Shown: piece by piece, positions 18,457 to 28,161 of the stretch | Layout of the letters: every line of letters begins with the position of its first letter | Numbering within the stretch: position 1 is the first letter of the stretch | Program-made: the position numbers and the translations under genes | Origin: Gloeocapsopsis sp. IPPAS B-1203 | Lineage (GTDB): Bacteria > Cyanobacteriota > Cyanobacteriia > Cyanobacteriales > Chroococcidiopsidaceae | DNA length: 64,000 bases | Assembly: GCF_002749975.1 (NCBI RefSeq) | Contig: NZ_PEIG01000002.1 | Span: 124,001 to 188,000 of the forward strand | Direction of reading: 5' to 3' | The notes under the pieces: generated by a model | Databases searched by the model: none | Told to the model about the DNA's origin: nothing | The model's input: only the letters and a program-made list of their open reading frames with translations

Positions 18457-18576
18457 ATGTTTTCAGCATCTTTTCTGCCCTCACTTTTAGTTCCACTTAC
18501 TGGTTTGGTATTTCCTGCTGTAGGTATGGCGCTGTTATTGCTTTACATTGAACGCGAAGATCCTTCAGGAATCTAA
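18457..18576 (+). CDS. psaI: Photosystem I reaction centre subunit VIII
   Basis: A 39-residue single-helix protein reading MFSASFLPSLLVPLTGLVFP and ending LLLLYIEREDPSGI. The FLPS start, Val-Pro helix beginning and LYIEREDP-like end match PsaI, a small subunit that helps bind PsaL for photosystem I trimerisation. AGGA lies 6 bases before the ATG; an in-frame ATG at 18430 would add nine residues and has no such site. It is convergent with the psbEFLJ operon, sharing a terminator. Too short for standard ORF calling. Confidence 0.85.
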   Translation: MFSASFLPSLLVPLTGLVFPAVGMALLLLYIEREDPSGI

Positions 18577-18700
18577 TCACTAATATCACTCCGGTTGAAT
18601 AACCAGGCTATGATTGAGTGATTAGCAACTAGTCACTCATTACTTTAATTGTAAGTAATTCACTGGATTTGATATAATTACGACGTTTTAATTTAACATC

Positions 18701-18740
18701 AAAAAACCGCCTATCGTTTTGAGATAAGCGGTTTTCTTTT
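18701..18740. terminator. Shared terminator between psaI and psbJ
   Basis: Arms AAAACCGC-C-TATC and GATA-A-GCGGTTTT pair with one mismatch around a 7-base loop, with an A-run before and TTTTCTTTT after. It can act on both converging transcripts. Confidence 0.75.
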
Positions 18741-18796
18741 AAATGTGCCACATAAATCACATTTTTATAACGTGGCTGTTGGTCGTGAGTGTTGCT

Positions 18797-18916
18797 CTAC
18801 AAAGAAGAGCCTAAATGAGTATAGGAACCATAAAAGAAAGTTCCCACAATCGTAATTACACCCAAGCCAGCAACTGTTGCAATAATCCACAAAGGAATTC
18901 TTCCACTTCCAGACAC
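18797..18916 (-). CDS. psbJ: Photosystem II protein J
   Basis: A 39-residue protein starting at GTG 18916 ([19 protein letters not shown]), with AAGGAG 9 bases upstream. One membrane helix and the ending [11 protein letters not shown] match PsbJ, a small subunit near cytochrome b559 that affects plastoquinone exchange and PSII assembly. Last gene of psbEFLJ, 59 bases after psbL. Too short for standard ORF calling and easily missed because of the GTG start. Confidence 0.93.
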   Translation of the reverse strand: MSGSGRIPLWIIATVAGLGVITIVGTFFYGSYTHLGSSL

Positions 18917-18975
18917 AGCTTAATTCTCCTTGAGCGATGACAACTTACATTGGCAATTAACCGTAACTGTCCCAA

Positions 18976-19101
18976 CTAGTTAAAGAAATAACTAGAAAAC
19001 AGTATACCGAGAACGAAAACTAATAGTAAACCGAGATAGAGAGAAGTGCGATTTAATTCAACCGGTTGATTATTAGGATTGGGTGTTCTTTCGGGGGGCA
19101 T
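18976..19101 (-). CDS. psbL: Photosystem II protein L
   Basis: A 41-residue protein, [20 protein letters not shown] followed by one membrane helix and the ending SSYFFN. The [18 protein letters not shown] block is diagnostic of PsbL, which sits at the PSII monomer interface. It follows psbF after a 9-base gap containing AGGAGG, placed for this start. Confidence 0.95.
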   Translation of the reverse strand: MPPERTPNPNNQPVELNRTSLYLGLLLVFVLGILFSSYFFN

Positions 19102-19110
19102 AGGTTCCTC

Positions 19111-19242
19111 CTAACGTTGAATAAACTGCATAGCGGCGATCGCACCCAAAAAGAAGATTGTTGGTACAGCTAGGGTGTGAACTGCCAGCCATCTTACGGT
19201 AAAAATTGGATACTGAATTGGTTGATTAGTATTACTAGTCAT
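19111..19242 (-). CDS. psbF: Cytochrome b559 beta subunit
   Basis: A 43-residue protein with the [20 protein letters not shown] helix. The His in AVHTL is the axial haem ligand shared with the PsbE His. It ends AAMQFIQR as usual. Nine bases separate it from psbE. Together the two subunits bind one haem in photosystem II. Confidence 0.97.
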   Translation of the reverse strand: MTSNTNQPIQYPIFTVRWLAVHTLAVPTIFFLGAIAAMQFIQR

Positions 19243-19251
19243 GATTTTGAA

Positions 19252-19506
19252 TTAATCGTTGCTATTGGTAAATTGTCTAATCTCTTGTTTTGCTTGATAG
19301 CGGTCGTCGACGATAGGCAATTCTTGCCGTTCTTGGGGATAATACTCATTAGGTCTAGGTGTACCAAAAACATCATAAGCCAGACCTGTACTAACAAACA
19401 GCCAACCAGCAATAAATAAAGCTGGAATGGTGATGCTGTGAATTACCCAGTACCGTACACTGGTAATGATATCCGAAAATGGACGCTCTCCTGTTGAGCC
19501 TGACAT
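19252..19506 (-). CDS. psbE: Cytochrome b559 alpha subunit
   Basis: An 84-residue protein, [20 protein letters not shown], with the haem-ligand His in [18 protein letters not shown] and the lumenal segment [13 protein letters not shown]. It is essential for PSII assembly. First gene of psbE-psbF-psbL-psbJ. It lies downstream of ycf48 and rubA on the same strand, a gene order conserved in cyanobacteria. Confidence 0.98.
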   Translation of the reverse strand: MSGSTGERPFSDIITSVRYWVIHSITIPALFIAGWLFVSTGLAYDVFGTPRPNEYYPQERQELPIVDDRYQAKQEIRQFTNSND

Positions 19507-19720
19507 TTTGTGTCCTCCTACGATAACTCTTATGACTAAATTATCCTATGAAACTTCATGAAAAAGTACCTAACTCATGATAATTTTCTCTTGTTAGGTA
19601 GCATTGCTTAGAAAATTCCTCCCGTGACAGAGAAAGATCAAAAAAGATACCTTTCTAATAGATAATTCAGTTTTGTTAGTATTTTGAGAAAATTTTCATC
19701 AAGTGAATCAGTCAATCATT

Positions 19721-20722
19721 TTATGCAGTTGCACTAGATTCTTGATACTTGAGCAAAATACCTCTTTGACCAACAATAAACCCTTTTTTTGGTGACAGAA
19801 AAACTATTTTGTAAAGGTTAGAAGGAACACTTTCCACATCACGATCTTTTTGCCAAGTTTTACCACCATCAAAACTACATAGTAAATTGCCACTGCCTCC
19901 AGCTACCCAAATTTCCTCTGGAGTACGGTAGGCTAAATCAAGCAAACCCCAGCTAGTAGAAAATTCAGGGTATTTAGCTTCTTCCCATTCGTTAAGATTA
20001 TCCTGTTTACTGAACTGTACTTGACCGCCCCGCGCTAACATCCACAGGCGTCCATCTGGTGCAAAACCCATGTTCTGTACGCGCCGAGAACTATTGCGGT
20101 TATGTCCCTCCCAAGCTTCTTGTCCTGGCTTCCAAATTGAATAAAAATTTCCTTTGGCAGAAACTGCTAAATAGCTACCATCTGCTGCGCGAGCAATGTT
20201 GCGGACTATTCCTACAGCCTCTTGTACCATAGCTTTCCAAGTTCTACCGCTGTCTGTCGTGCGATAGATCGCGCCGACATCAGTCGTCATCTCTGCTGAG
20301 TTAGCGCCCAAAGCAACTACTGTGTTGGGATTACCAGGAAGCTTTTCACTCAGCGGAATTTGCTCCCAAGATTTACCTCCATCGGTTGTGTGTAGCAAAA
20401 GTGCAGGTTCTCCTACAATCCAACCTTCCTGTCCTGTAAAACTAACTGAAGAGAAAAGATAGTTTTGTTCTCCTAAATCTAGAGCGATCGGCTGCCAAGT
20501 TTCTCCGCCGTCAGTTGTCTCTAAAAGTGTTGCTTTACTACCGACAAGCCAGCCGTGATTATTATCTGTAAAGGCAATGTCTTGAAGGTTAGACTCTGTA
20601 GGTAAAGTAATAACTTTCCAAGGATTATTACTAACAGAGGGAGTATTGCTACACCCAATACACAACAAAAAAACTGCTAATAAAATAACGACTCGTTGCC
20701 AATTTTCAGATAGTGAACGCAT
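19721..20722 (-). CDS. ycf48: Photosystem II assembly factor Ycf48 (HCF136)
   Basis: About 333 residues from ATG 20722 (MRSLSENWQRVVILLAVFL). The N-terminus has a lipobox-like LLCIGCS, so it is probably a lumenal lipoprotein. The rest is a seven-bladed propeller with repeated TTDGGETW / TTDGGKSW / TTDSGRTW / SFDGGKTW and HGWLVG / EGWIVG / KGFIVG motifs. Ycf48 binds early D1 assembly intermediates. An in-frame start at 20821 would put 33 residues ahead of the signal peptide and is unlikely. It lies between rubA and psbEFLJ. Confidence 0.96.
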   Translation of the reverse strand: MRSLSENWQRVVILLAVFLLCIGCSNTPSVSNNPWKVITLPTESNLQDIAFTDNNHGWLVGSKATLLETTDGGETWQPIALDLGEQNYLFSSVSFTGQEGWIVGEPALLLHTTDGGKSWEQIPLSEKLPGNPNTVVALGANSAEMTTDVGAIYRTTDSGRTWKAMVQEAVGIVRNIARAADGSYLAVSAKGNFYSIWKPGQEAWEGHNRNSSRRVQNMGFAPDGRLWMLARGGQVQFSKQDNLNEWEEAKYPEFSTSWGLLDLAYRTPEEIWVAGGSGNLLCSFDGGKTWQKDRDVESVPSNLYKIVFLSPKKGFIVGQRGILLKYQESSATA

Positions 20723-20906
20723 TAGTATCTGTATGTCTTGTGATAAAAAGAATGAATTGAGGAAAAAAGTCAAGGAAAGAGAGAAATTCTTTACTGATGG
20801 GTTACAAGCCCACCAAGACAATCAAAGTTTATGTTTAGACATACAGCGCAAAACGCCTAATGTCTTAATCTCTAATTCCTGACGACTCTGAATCAATAAG
20901 CGGGAA

Positions 20907-21242
20907 TTATTTTAACCCGTAAAGACTCATAAACAGCAAAAAACCAACAGCTAAACCACCAAAAATCAAAAGGTTTTTTTGTGCTGGTGTGAGCTTGTTT
21001 ACACCAAGACCATAGTTAAGATTTGAGTCAAAGCCGGAGGCTTTTCCAACCGGACCAATGTTCTCAAACTGGGAAGTCCTTGCACCACAAACCGGACACC
21101 GCCAAGAAGATGCTAGTTCTGTAAAAGGTGTGCCAGCAGGAACTTCTTCCTTGCTATCTCCCTTTGTCGGTTCATAAACGTAGCCACAGACGCGACACTC
21201 ATAGCGATCTAGTCCTTGGCTTTCTACAACTGATTCGCTCAT
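20907..21242 (-). CDS. rubA: Membrane-anchored rubredoxin
   Basis: About 111 residues. Two CxxC pairs (YECRVCGYVYEP and WRCPVCGA) bind one iron, and a C-terminal membrane helix (about 90-108) anchors the protein. RubA is needed for photosystem assembly in cyanobacteria and algae. The start at ATG 21242 (MSESVVESQ) is preferred; a TTG at 21254 would add four residues. First gene of the conserved rubA-ycf48-psbEFLJ group, divergent from ndhCKJ. Confidence 0.95.
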   Translation of the reverse strand: MSESVVESQGLDRYECRVCGYVYEPTKGDSKEEVPAGTPFTELASSWRCPVCGARTSQFENIGPVGKASGFDSNLNYGLGVNKLTPAQKNLLIFGGLAVGFLLFMSLYGLK

Positions 21243-21440
21243 AGCAAAAGACAAAGTGGATAATGTCAGGGCAATTCTTAAATCTACGTTAAAAATTATG
21301 ACACAATTTCAGCTTATTTATTGTTTTCGGCTATCAAGCTGAATTAGTTAAATCAGTCTGTGTTAACTTTTGCCAGACTCTGTAACCACAAGACATATAT
21401 AATGTAAAAGTAAGTAACAAAATTATTTACATCAACTATT

Positions 21441-21803
21441 GTGTTTGTCCTCAGTGGTTACGAGTACCTTTTAGGCTTTTTGTTAGTCTGTAGTCTGGTG
21501 CCTGCACTTGCACTCTCTGCATCTAAACTACTACGACCAAGTGGTGGTGGTCCAGAACGACGCACTACCTATGAATCAGGTGTAGAACCTATTGGTGGAG
21601 CCTGGATACAATTCAACATTCGCTACTACATGTTTGCCCTGGTTTTCGTGATCTTTGATGTGGAAACAGTCTTTTTGTATCCCTGGGCAGTTGCCTTTCA
21701 TCGACTAGGGCTTTTAGCGTTTGTTGAAGCTCTCATTTTTATTGCAATTCTTGTTGTTGCCCTTGTCTATGCCTGGCGCAAAGGAGCCTTAGAATGGTCA
21801 TGA
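21441..21803 (+). CDS. ndhC: NAD(P)H-quinone oxidoreductase subunit 3
   Basis: A 120-residue protein with three membrane helices, starting at GTG 21441 ([16 protein letters not shown]). The loop [18 protein letters not shown] and the helix [20 protein letters not shown] are diagnostic of NdhC. NDH-1 runs cyclic electron flow, respiration and CO2 uptake in cyanobacteria. It overlaps ndhK by 10 bases. Confidence 0.97.
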   Translation: MFVLSGYEYLLGFLLVCSLVPALALSASKLLRPSGGGPERRTTYESGVEPIGGAWIQFNIRYYMFALVFVIFDVETVFLYPWAVAFHRLGLLAFVEALIFIAILVVALVYAWRKGALEWS

Positions 21804-22546
21804 ATCCAACTAACATCACACAAGCGAATGATGGGTGGGATCAACAAAAAGAGAAGATCCTCAATCCCATTGAGCGCCCTACAGTTACGCAAGATCTCTC
21901 AGAAAACGTCATTCTCACAACAGTTGATGACCTCTACAATTGGGCAAAGCTATCGAGTTTGTATCCTTTGTTATTTGGGACAGCTTGTTGCTTTATTGAG
22001 TTTGCCGCACTGATTGGCTCAAGATTTGATTTCGACCGCTTTGGATTAGTTCCGCGTTCTAGTCCGCGACAAGCTGACTTAATTATTACTGCAGGAACGA
22101 TCACAATGAAAATGGCACCGCAGCTTGTGCGTCTTTATGAGCAAATGCCCGATCCAAAATATGTGATCGCAATGGGTGCTTGCACAATCACAGGCGGCAT
22201 GTTTAGCGTCGATTCACCAACGGCAGTACGTGGTGTAGATAAATTAATTCCTGTCGATGTCTATTTACCTGGCTGTCCGCCTCGTCCAGAAGCAATTATG
22301 GACGCGATTATTAAGCTACGTAAAAAAATTGCTAACGAATCAATTCAAGAGCGGAGTCAGGTTAAGCAAACGCATCGCTACTATAGTACAACTCATAGTA
22401 TGAAAAGTGTTGCGCCAGTACTTACAGGTCAGTACCTACTTTCAGAAACTCGCAATGCAGCACCAAAAGAGTTGACTGAAGCGATTGGAATGCCTGTACC
22501 ACCCGCACTTCAGGCAGTAGAAAAGGAGGAGGTTAGCCGTGGCTGA
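21794..22546 (+). CDS. ndhK: NAD(P)H-quinone oxidoreductase subunit K
   Basis: A 250-residue hydrophilic subunit. Cysteines in [18 protein letters not shown] and PGCPPRPE form the binding site of the terminal 4Fe-4S cluster (N2), which passes electrons to plastoquinone. AAGGAG upstream, inside ndhC, fits the ATG at 21794; an ATG two codons later is possible. It overlaps ndhJ by 8 bases, so the three subunits are probably translationally coupled. Confidence 0.97.
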   Translation: MVMNPTNITQANDGWDQQKEKILNPIERPTVTQDLSENVILTTVDDLYNWAKLSSLYPLLFGTACCFIEFAALIGSRFDFDRFGLVPRSSPRQADLIITAGTITMKMAPQLVRLYEQMPDPKYVIAMGACTITGGMFSVDSPTAVRGVDKLIPVDVYLPGCPPRPEAIMDAIIKLRKKIANESIQERSQVKQTHRYYSTTHSMKSVAPVLTGQYLLSETRNAAPKELTEAIGMPVPPALQAVEKEEVSRG

Positions 22547-23072
22547 AGATGCAGAAAAATCAGAGCCAGTTGATCAAGAAGCAACGCAGATAGTAGAAGC
22601 TGGTAAGATTTCTCAATGGTTAGCTGAAAATGGTTTCGAGCATGAATCGCTGGAAGCAGACCATTTGGGTGTAGAGATGATTAAGGTAGAAAGTGATTAT
22701 CTATTACCAATCGCTACAGCTTTATACGCTTACGGGTTTAATTATTTGCAGTGTCAGTTTGCCTACGATTCTGGACCTGGGCAAGATTTGGTGAGTGCTT
22801 ATCACTTGATTAAAGTCAGTGATGATGCCGATCGCCCAGAAGAAGTGCGGTTGAAAGTCTTTTTACCAAGGGAAAATCCTAGAGTTCCTTCGGTTTATTG
22901 GATTTGGAAGACTGCTGACTGGCAAGAGCGAGAGTCTTACGATATGTTCGGGATTATTTACGAAGGACATCCCAATCTCAAACGTATCCTCATGCCAGAA
23001 GACTGGGTGGGTTGGCCATTGAGAAAAGACTATATTTCACCTGAATTCTACGAATTGCAGGATGCCTACTAA
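22539..23072 (+). CDS. ndhJ: NAD(P)H-quinone oxidoreductase subunit J
   Basis: A 177-residue hydrophilic arm subunit starting at GTG 22539, after GGAGG. The motifs [22 protein letters not shown], broken here by family-typical spacing, and [19 protein letters not shown] are diagnostic of the 30-kDa (NuoC-like) subunit. Last of ndhC-K-J, a gene order also kept in plastids. Its stop overlaps the end of the convergent acetyltransferase gene by 4 bases. Confidence 0.97.
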   Translation: MAEDAEKSEPVDQEATQIVEAGKISQWLAENGFEHESLEADHLGVEMIKVESDYLLPIATALYAYGFNYLQCQFAYDSGPGQDLVSAYHLIKVSDDADRPEEVRLKVFLPRENPRVPSVYWIWKTADWQERESYDMFGIIYEGHPNLKRILMPEDWVGWPLRKDYISPEFYELQDAY

Positions 23073-23575
23073 TAGCTAGAATCTAGAGCATAATTTGTCA
23101 ATCGCTTGACATAAACGCGATCGCACCGTGCTGTTTCTACTCCGCTTGCTGGTTGATATCCACTATGCTCATACAGCTTGACAGCGGTAGTTAAAACGCT
23201 TGCAGTTTCAACCCAAATCTGCTTAAAGCCACGTGATGCGATCGCTTGTTCTAATTGTTGTAACAAGTATTTTCCTAATCCTAACCCTCGGACATGAGGT
23301 AACAAATACATTTTTCGGATCTCTACCGCTTTCTCGCCACGCATCACAGGGTAGTACCCACCTGTACCAACTAATTGATCGTCTTGTTGAATTACCCAGA
23401 ACTCGCCTCCTGTTGTGAGATAGTACTTTTCGACCTCTACAACATCACAATCTGCTGCCGCAGGCTCAAAATCAAGATCATACTCGGCAAGAACCGAGCG
23501 AATCAGGTTAGTAACAGGAGTGCGATCGCTTGGTTGCCAGTTGCGAATCTGAAATTGATATACAGCTTTCATCAC
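23069..23575 (-). CDS. GNAT-family N-acetyltransferase
   Basis: A 168-residue GNAT protein. The acetyl-CoA loop is seen at [16 protein letters not shown] (residues about 93-108), preceded by the beta strand EIRKMYLLP and followed by YEHSGYQPA. The family transfers acetyl groups from acetyl-CoA to amines; the substrate is unknown. Convergent with ndhJ, overlapping by 4 bases. Confidence 0.9.
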   Translation of the reverse strand: MMKAVYQFQIRNWQPSDRTPVTNLIRSVLAEYDLDFEPAAADCDVVEVEKYYLTTGGEFWVIQQDDQLVGTGGYYPVMRGEKAVEIRKMYLLPHVRGLGLGKYLLQQLEQAIASRGFKQIWVETASVLTTAVKLYEHSGYQPASGVETARCDRVYVKRLTNYALDSSY

Positions 23576-23789
23576 ACTCCTAATTTAACTACAAATTTTT
23601 ATAAGCAAAAGTGCAGCTAATTGAGATTCTGTTGTCTATGTTGAGTGACATTAATTATCTCATGACAAGTAGGTGGGCATAATTTACGTATTACACTTTT
23701 TGTTTCGGTTAATGGTTAATTGTTGACTTTCTGTTGAGCGCTGACCATTGACCAATTACTACCTTTAATTTTACCCACTTACTCTACTG

Positions 23790-25481
23790 TTAGTATTTGA
23801 GTGCTCCTAAATTGACTGTGCTACCAGCAGAGACACCAACAGCATTAGCAATATCAGTAGGAAGCGGCTCTCCGCGTCCCATCGCTGGACTACCCGATTT
23901 GAGCCGAAAGTCGTTTGCACCAGCATTAACAAAGAACGGATCGTTAGAGTTAACAACATCAAGACTGTTGCCTTCTAAACCTGTGGTTGACCGGAAACTT
24001 GCCAAGGAAGTGAAATTTTGAGAGCATTGGTTGCCACTTAACCCCCAAATGAGATTAACAGGTTGGGTAGGAGAAGTACGGTAGTAAGCGTTATTATTGG
24101 TTGTTGGAACCATCAAACTTGATGGTTCTTTCACTGCACAGCCAGGAGCATAAAACATTGGACCATTCGAGTTCCAGAAAATGTTGTTCTTGACAACTGT
24201 GTTGCGTGTAACCCAGGTAATTCCTTTCGATATTTCCTTAGATTTCGCATTATTACGCGATGTTTCCTGAACCAAAAGATTGGCATGGTTGCGGGCAAGG
24301 GTGTTGTTGTAAATCCGTGCAGCAGAAGCATTGAGAACCATGATGCCGGCTGTGCTGTTGTTGTGAACGACATTTGAGGCAATGATTGCCTTGTGCGAGA
24401 TTTCAAAGTAGATGCCAATGATGTTATTGCGCGCCACGTTATTGACAAAGGTAATATTGCTACTAGACTCGTCAGCCCACAGTCCCATTGATTTGTTATT
24501 GGCAACAGTGTTACCCCGCACTACCACACCATCACTCCAGAGAATTTTGACACCGCTGGCACTCCAAGAAGTCGAGAAGTTCTCCAAGTTGTTGTAGCTA
24601 ATCACATTGTTTTCCAACAGTAGACGATGGGCATAGGAAGCACCAACTCCTTTGCGACCGTTGTAGCTGATGTTGTTCCCGTGCAGTTTGACGTTGGGTG
24701 ATTGAACAGTAACACCTTCCATCGCATTCCACGCCATCGTCGTGTTCTCCACTGTGACGCCAGATGTACCAATCTTGATTGCTTGATCTGCATAATGTGC
24801 CAAGCCCAGTCCCCGCACCACTGAACCTGCGGTACTACTGTTCCACATAACAATACCTTCTACTTGCGTGGTGGCTTCGACAGTTTTGCTATTCGGGTTA
24901 CTACCGACATACAGCTTCTTATTGCGAGGATCAACGTAGAATGTACCAGGTCCAACTTGGGTTTTGTTCCCAACTTGCTTGAGGGCGACACCATTGATGT
25001 AGACCATATCGCGATAGCCTGCTATGGGATGCTTAGGGTCAACTGCACGCGCTTGTTGATTCGGTGGAAACGAGTAATTCCAACCATCTTTGCGCCAGAT
25101 GTTACCTTCAGACACCCAGCCGTCAACCACAGTGCTACCTTTGAGCCAGGGTTGCTCATTGGGATAGGCTTGTAATGTGAAGCGCTTGTTCAAGGGCAGT
25201 CGCGCGTTACGGTATGTCCCGCCACGAAAGACAATTGTTGCGCCACTCGGTGCCGAGGCGATCGCTTGACTAACAGGCCACGGAGAGTTTGCGGATCTGC
25301 CTGAATTACCAGGTTGACCTGTTGGTGAGACGAAAAACGCTCCATTAGGAATGGCATAACTCGTGTTTTTGATGTTGATTGTAGCGGCTGTTGCTATCTG
25401 TGGTACCGAGGTCAATGCTGCTAGCATCACCTGTGATAGCAAGAGTAAAGAAAAGTGGTTATTACATTGACTGTTCATCAT
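23790..25481 (-). CDS. Secreted right-handed beta-helix protein, copy 1
   Basis: A 563-residue protein. A signal peptide (about 1-32, ending IATA) is followed by FFVSPTGQPGNSGRSANSPW and SGATIVFRGGTYRN, a DUF1565-type opening of pectate-lyase-like parallel beta-helices. Residues about 200-420 carry repeated asparagine-ladder motifs (NNISYNG, ENNVISYNN, RGNTVANN, VNNVARNN, YNNTLARN). Such proteins are often polysaccharide lyases, hydrolases or epimerases, or glycan-binding surface proteins. About nine in ten residues match copy 2 at 26464. GGAGAG upstream fits either of two adjacent ATGs. The adjacent polysaccharide locus suggests its substrate. Confidence 0.88.
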   Translation of the reverse strand: MMNSQCNNHFSLLLLSQVMLAALTSVPQIATAATINIKNTSYAIPNGAFFVSPTGQPGNSGRSANSPWPVSQAIASAPSGATIVFRGGTYRNARLPLNKRFTLQAYPNEQPWLKGSTVVDGWVSEGNIWRKDGWNYSFPPNQQARAVDPKHPIAGYRDMVYINGVALKQVGNKTQVGPGTFYVDPRNKKLYVGSNPNSKTVEATTQVEGIVMWNSSTAGSVVRGLGLAHYADQAIKIGTSGVTVENTTMAWNAMEGVTVQSPNVKLHGNNISYNGRKGVGASYAHRLLLENNVISYNNLENFSTSWSASGVKILWSDGVVVRGNTVANNKSMGLWADESSSNITFVNNVARNNIIGIYFEISHKAIIASNVVHNNSTAGIMVLNASAARIYNNTLARNHANLLVQETSRNNAKSKEISKGITWVTRNTVVKNNIFWNSNGPMFYAPGCAVKEPSSLMVPTTNNNAYYRTSPTQPVNLIWGLSGNQCSQNFTSLASFRSTTGLEGNSLDVVNSNDPFFVNAGANDFRLKSGSPAMGRGEPLPTDIANAVGVSAGSTVNLGALKY

Positions 25482-26463
25482 TGCTCTCCATATGGGTTAT
25501 GTGCTCAAAGTGGTTTACAACTTTGCTTTGCAAGCTTGAGTCACTTTTGCTGTTATCTCTCTTCATTGCTGTTGCAGCAGAAATTCCACTGCGATTGCTG
25601 CACAGATATGTCATCTCGATATTTGGAGCCATCAAAATTTCGCTCAACAATATGCTTCATGCAGTAAAAGCTGCAATCAGTTCTGAATCGTGAAATTTGA
25701 AAGGCAAGATCTCTAAAACTACTTGCTGAAGGGTTGGCAACTTGTGCTTTTTTGGGTAGTAAAATATTTACTTTCTGTAGTTGATAGCTAGAGAAAGCAA
25801 GCTAGGATACAGAAAGAAATTAACTGATTAATTGGTACCTAAACGCAGGAACTTTTCAGAAATCAAGGCGACTTATAGTCTATACATTACCATTTTTCTT
25901 TCAGTTTTTTGCTACTATTAAATAACTGCAAACTAAAAGTAAACATCTAAACACAGACTCGTGCATTAAAAAAGTAACCTCCTCACTTCTTAGTTACAAA
26001 GTTTTCTTTTTTACAAATCCACGTAGCACAAAGAAAGAGCATACACTGTTTAAAGTTGAAATTCAAGTGTAATCTTACCGAAAAATTAAAAGTTATAAAT
26101 TTTATAAGTTAGCTAATCAGTAAATCCACTAGTAAAAGTTGATAATCTGCCGTATAAACTGAGTTGACTATATTCTTTTAAATATGTCAGTAATAGCAGA
26201 AAAAACGTTTTTTTCATCTTTAACAGAAGTTGTTTCATTTAACTCGTTGTAAATGAATAAACGAGAATGAGAACATTAATAATACGCATAGTAAAAAGAC
26301 GGGCGATCGCTTTATGCAAAGCAAAAGTGGATGCGCTAGAAGATTCAAGTCATAGTACCTTCAGAGCGATCGCCTACGAACTACAGCCGTATTAAGTTCT
26401 GAAAAATGCCAAGCTCTTCAACCAATGACATATAAATAGCATTAGCTGTCAAGCAATACTTTC
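25482..26463. other. Long AT-rich spacer between beta-helix copies 1 and 2
   Basis: About 980 bases with no convincing gene. It must include the promoter of copy 1. Two HIP1-type GCGATCGC sites occur near 26303 and 26367, the only GC-rich stretch. A short open frame around 26290-26395 joins them but looks fortuitous. Confidence 0.5.
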
Positions 26464-28161
26464 TTATCGCAATGCACCAAGATTGACTTTTCTACCAGCA
26501 GAGACACCAACAGCATTAGCAATATCAGCAGGAAGCGGCTCTCCGCGTCCCATCGCTGGACTACCCGATTTGAGTCGAAAGTTGTTTGCACCAGCATTAA
26601 CAAAGAACGGATCGTTAGAGTTAACCACATCAAGACTGTTGCCTTCTAGACCTGTGGTTGACCGGAAACTTGCCAAGGAAGTGAAACTTCGAGAGCATTG
26701 ATTGCCACTCAGCCCCCAAATGAGATTAACGGGACGATTAGCAGCGCGCCGATAGTAAGCATTGTTATTAGTTGCCGGAATCATTAACCGTGACGCCTGT
26801 TTTACTGCACAGCCAGGAGCATAAAACATTGGACCATTCGAGTTCCAGAAAATGTTGTTCTTGACAACTGTGTTGCGCGTTGTCCATGTGATCCCTTTCG
26901 ATATTTCCTTAGCTTTGGTGTTTCTACGTGAGGTATCCTGAACCAAAAGATTAGCATGGTTGCGGGCAAGGGTGTTGTTGTAAATCCGTGCAGCAGAAGC
27001 ATTGAGAACCATGATGCCGGCTGTGCTGTTGTTGTGAACGACATTCGAGGCAATGATTGCCTTGTGCGAGATTTCAAAGTAGATGCCAATGATGTTATTG
27101 CGCGCCACGTTATTGACAAAGGTAATATTGCTACTAGACTCGTCAGCCCACAGTCCCATTGATTTGTTATTGGCAACAGTGTTACCCCGCACTACCACAC
27201 CATCACTCCAGAGAATTTTGACACCGCTGGCACTCCAAGAAGTCGAGAAGTTCTCCAAGTTGTTGTAGCTAATCACATTGTTTTCCAACAGTAGACGATG
27301 GGCATAGGAAGCACCAACTCCTTTGCGACCGTTGTAGCTGATGTTGTTCCCGCGCAGTTTGACGTTGGGTGATTTAACAGTGACACCTTCCATCGCATTC
27401 CGCGCCATCGTCGTGTTCTCCACTGTGACGCCAGATGTACCAATCTTGATTGCTTGATCGGCATAATGTGCCAAGCCCAGTCCCCGCACCACTGAACCTG
27501 CAGCTGAGTTATTCCAGACGATAATGCCTTCCGCTTGTGTGGTGGCTTCGACAGTTTTGCTATTCGGGTTACTACCGACATACAGCTTCTTATTGCGAGG
27601 ATCAACGTAGAATGTACCAGGTCCAACTCGGGTTTTGTTCCCAACTTGCTTGAGGGGGACGCCATTGATGTAGACCATATCGCGATAGCCTGCTATGGGA
27701 TGCTTGGGGTCAACTGCACGCGCTTGTTGATTCGGTGGAAACGAGTAATTCCAACCATCTTTGCGCCAGATGTTACCTTCTTTTACCCAACCAGTAATGA
27801 TAGTACTACCTTTGAGCCAGGGTTGCTCATTGGGATAGGCTTGTAATGTGAAGCGCTTGTTCAAGGGCAGTCGCGCGTTACGGTATGTCCCGCCACGAAA
27901 GACAATTGTTGCGCCACTCGGTGCTGAAGCGATCGCTTTACTGACAGGCCACGGAGAGTTTGCGGATCTGCCTGAATTACCAGGTTGACCTGTTGGTGAG
28001 ACAAAAAACGCTCCATTAGGGATACCATAATTTGTTCTTTTAATGTTGATCGCGGCTGTTGCTGTTTGCGGTACTGCGAATGGAGTTGTCATTAAAACTG
28101 CCAATGCAAGTTTGGCTAGCATATGTAAAGAAAAGTGGTTATTACATTGACTGTTCATCAT
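26464..28161 (-). CDS. Secreted right-handed beta-helix protein, copy 2
   Basis: A 565-residue near-copy of the protein at 23790, with the same MMNSQCNNHFSL start, FVSPTGQ opening and Asn-ladder repeats. Differences concentrate in the signal peptide, a patch after NHANLLVQ, the region PGCAVKQASRLMIPATNNNA and the residues after it. The central part, from NNISYNGRKG to NHANLLV, is identical in both. Probably secreted with the same fold; divergence in the C-terminal patch could alter glycan specificity. It is separated from its neighbours by about 1 kb on each side, so it is likely transcribed alone. Confidence 0.88.
   Translation of the reverse strand: MMNSQCNNHFSLHMLAKLALAVLMTTPFAVPQTATAAINIKRTNYGIPNGAFFVSPTGQPGNSGRSANSPWPVSKAIASAPSGATIVFRGGTYRNARLPLNKRFTLQAYPNEQPWLKGSTIITGWVKEGNIWRKDGWNYSFPPNQQARAVDPKHPIAGYRDMVYINGVPLKQVGNKTRVGPGTFYVDPRNKKLYVGSNPNSKTVEATTQAEGIIVWNNSAAGSVVRGLGLAHYADQAIKIGTSGVTVENTTMARNAMEGVTVKSPNVKLRGNNISYNGRKGVGASYAHRLLLENNVISYNNLENFSTSWSASGVKILWSDGVVVRGNTVANNKSMGLWADESSSNITFVNNVARNNIIGIYFEISHKAIIASNVVHNNSTAGIMVLNASAARIYNNTLARNHANLLVQDTSRRNTKAKEISKGITWTTRNTVVKNNIFWNSNGPMFYAPGCAVKQASRLMIPATNNNAYYRRAANRPVNLIWGLSGNQCSRSFTSLASFRSTTGLEGNSLDVVNSNDPFFVNAGANNFRLKSGSPAMGRGEPLPADIANAVGVSAGRKVNLGALR

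Noticed and set aside
24131-27665. Open frames of about 60-130 codons on both strands within the two beta-helix genes, seen in both copies
   Set aside because: Their conservation between copies follows from the DNA duplication; none resembles a protein family.
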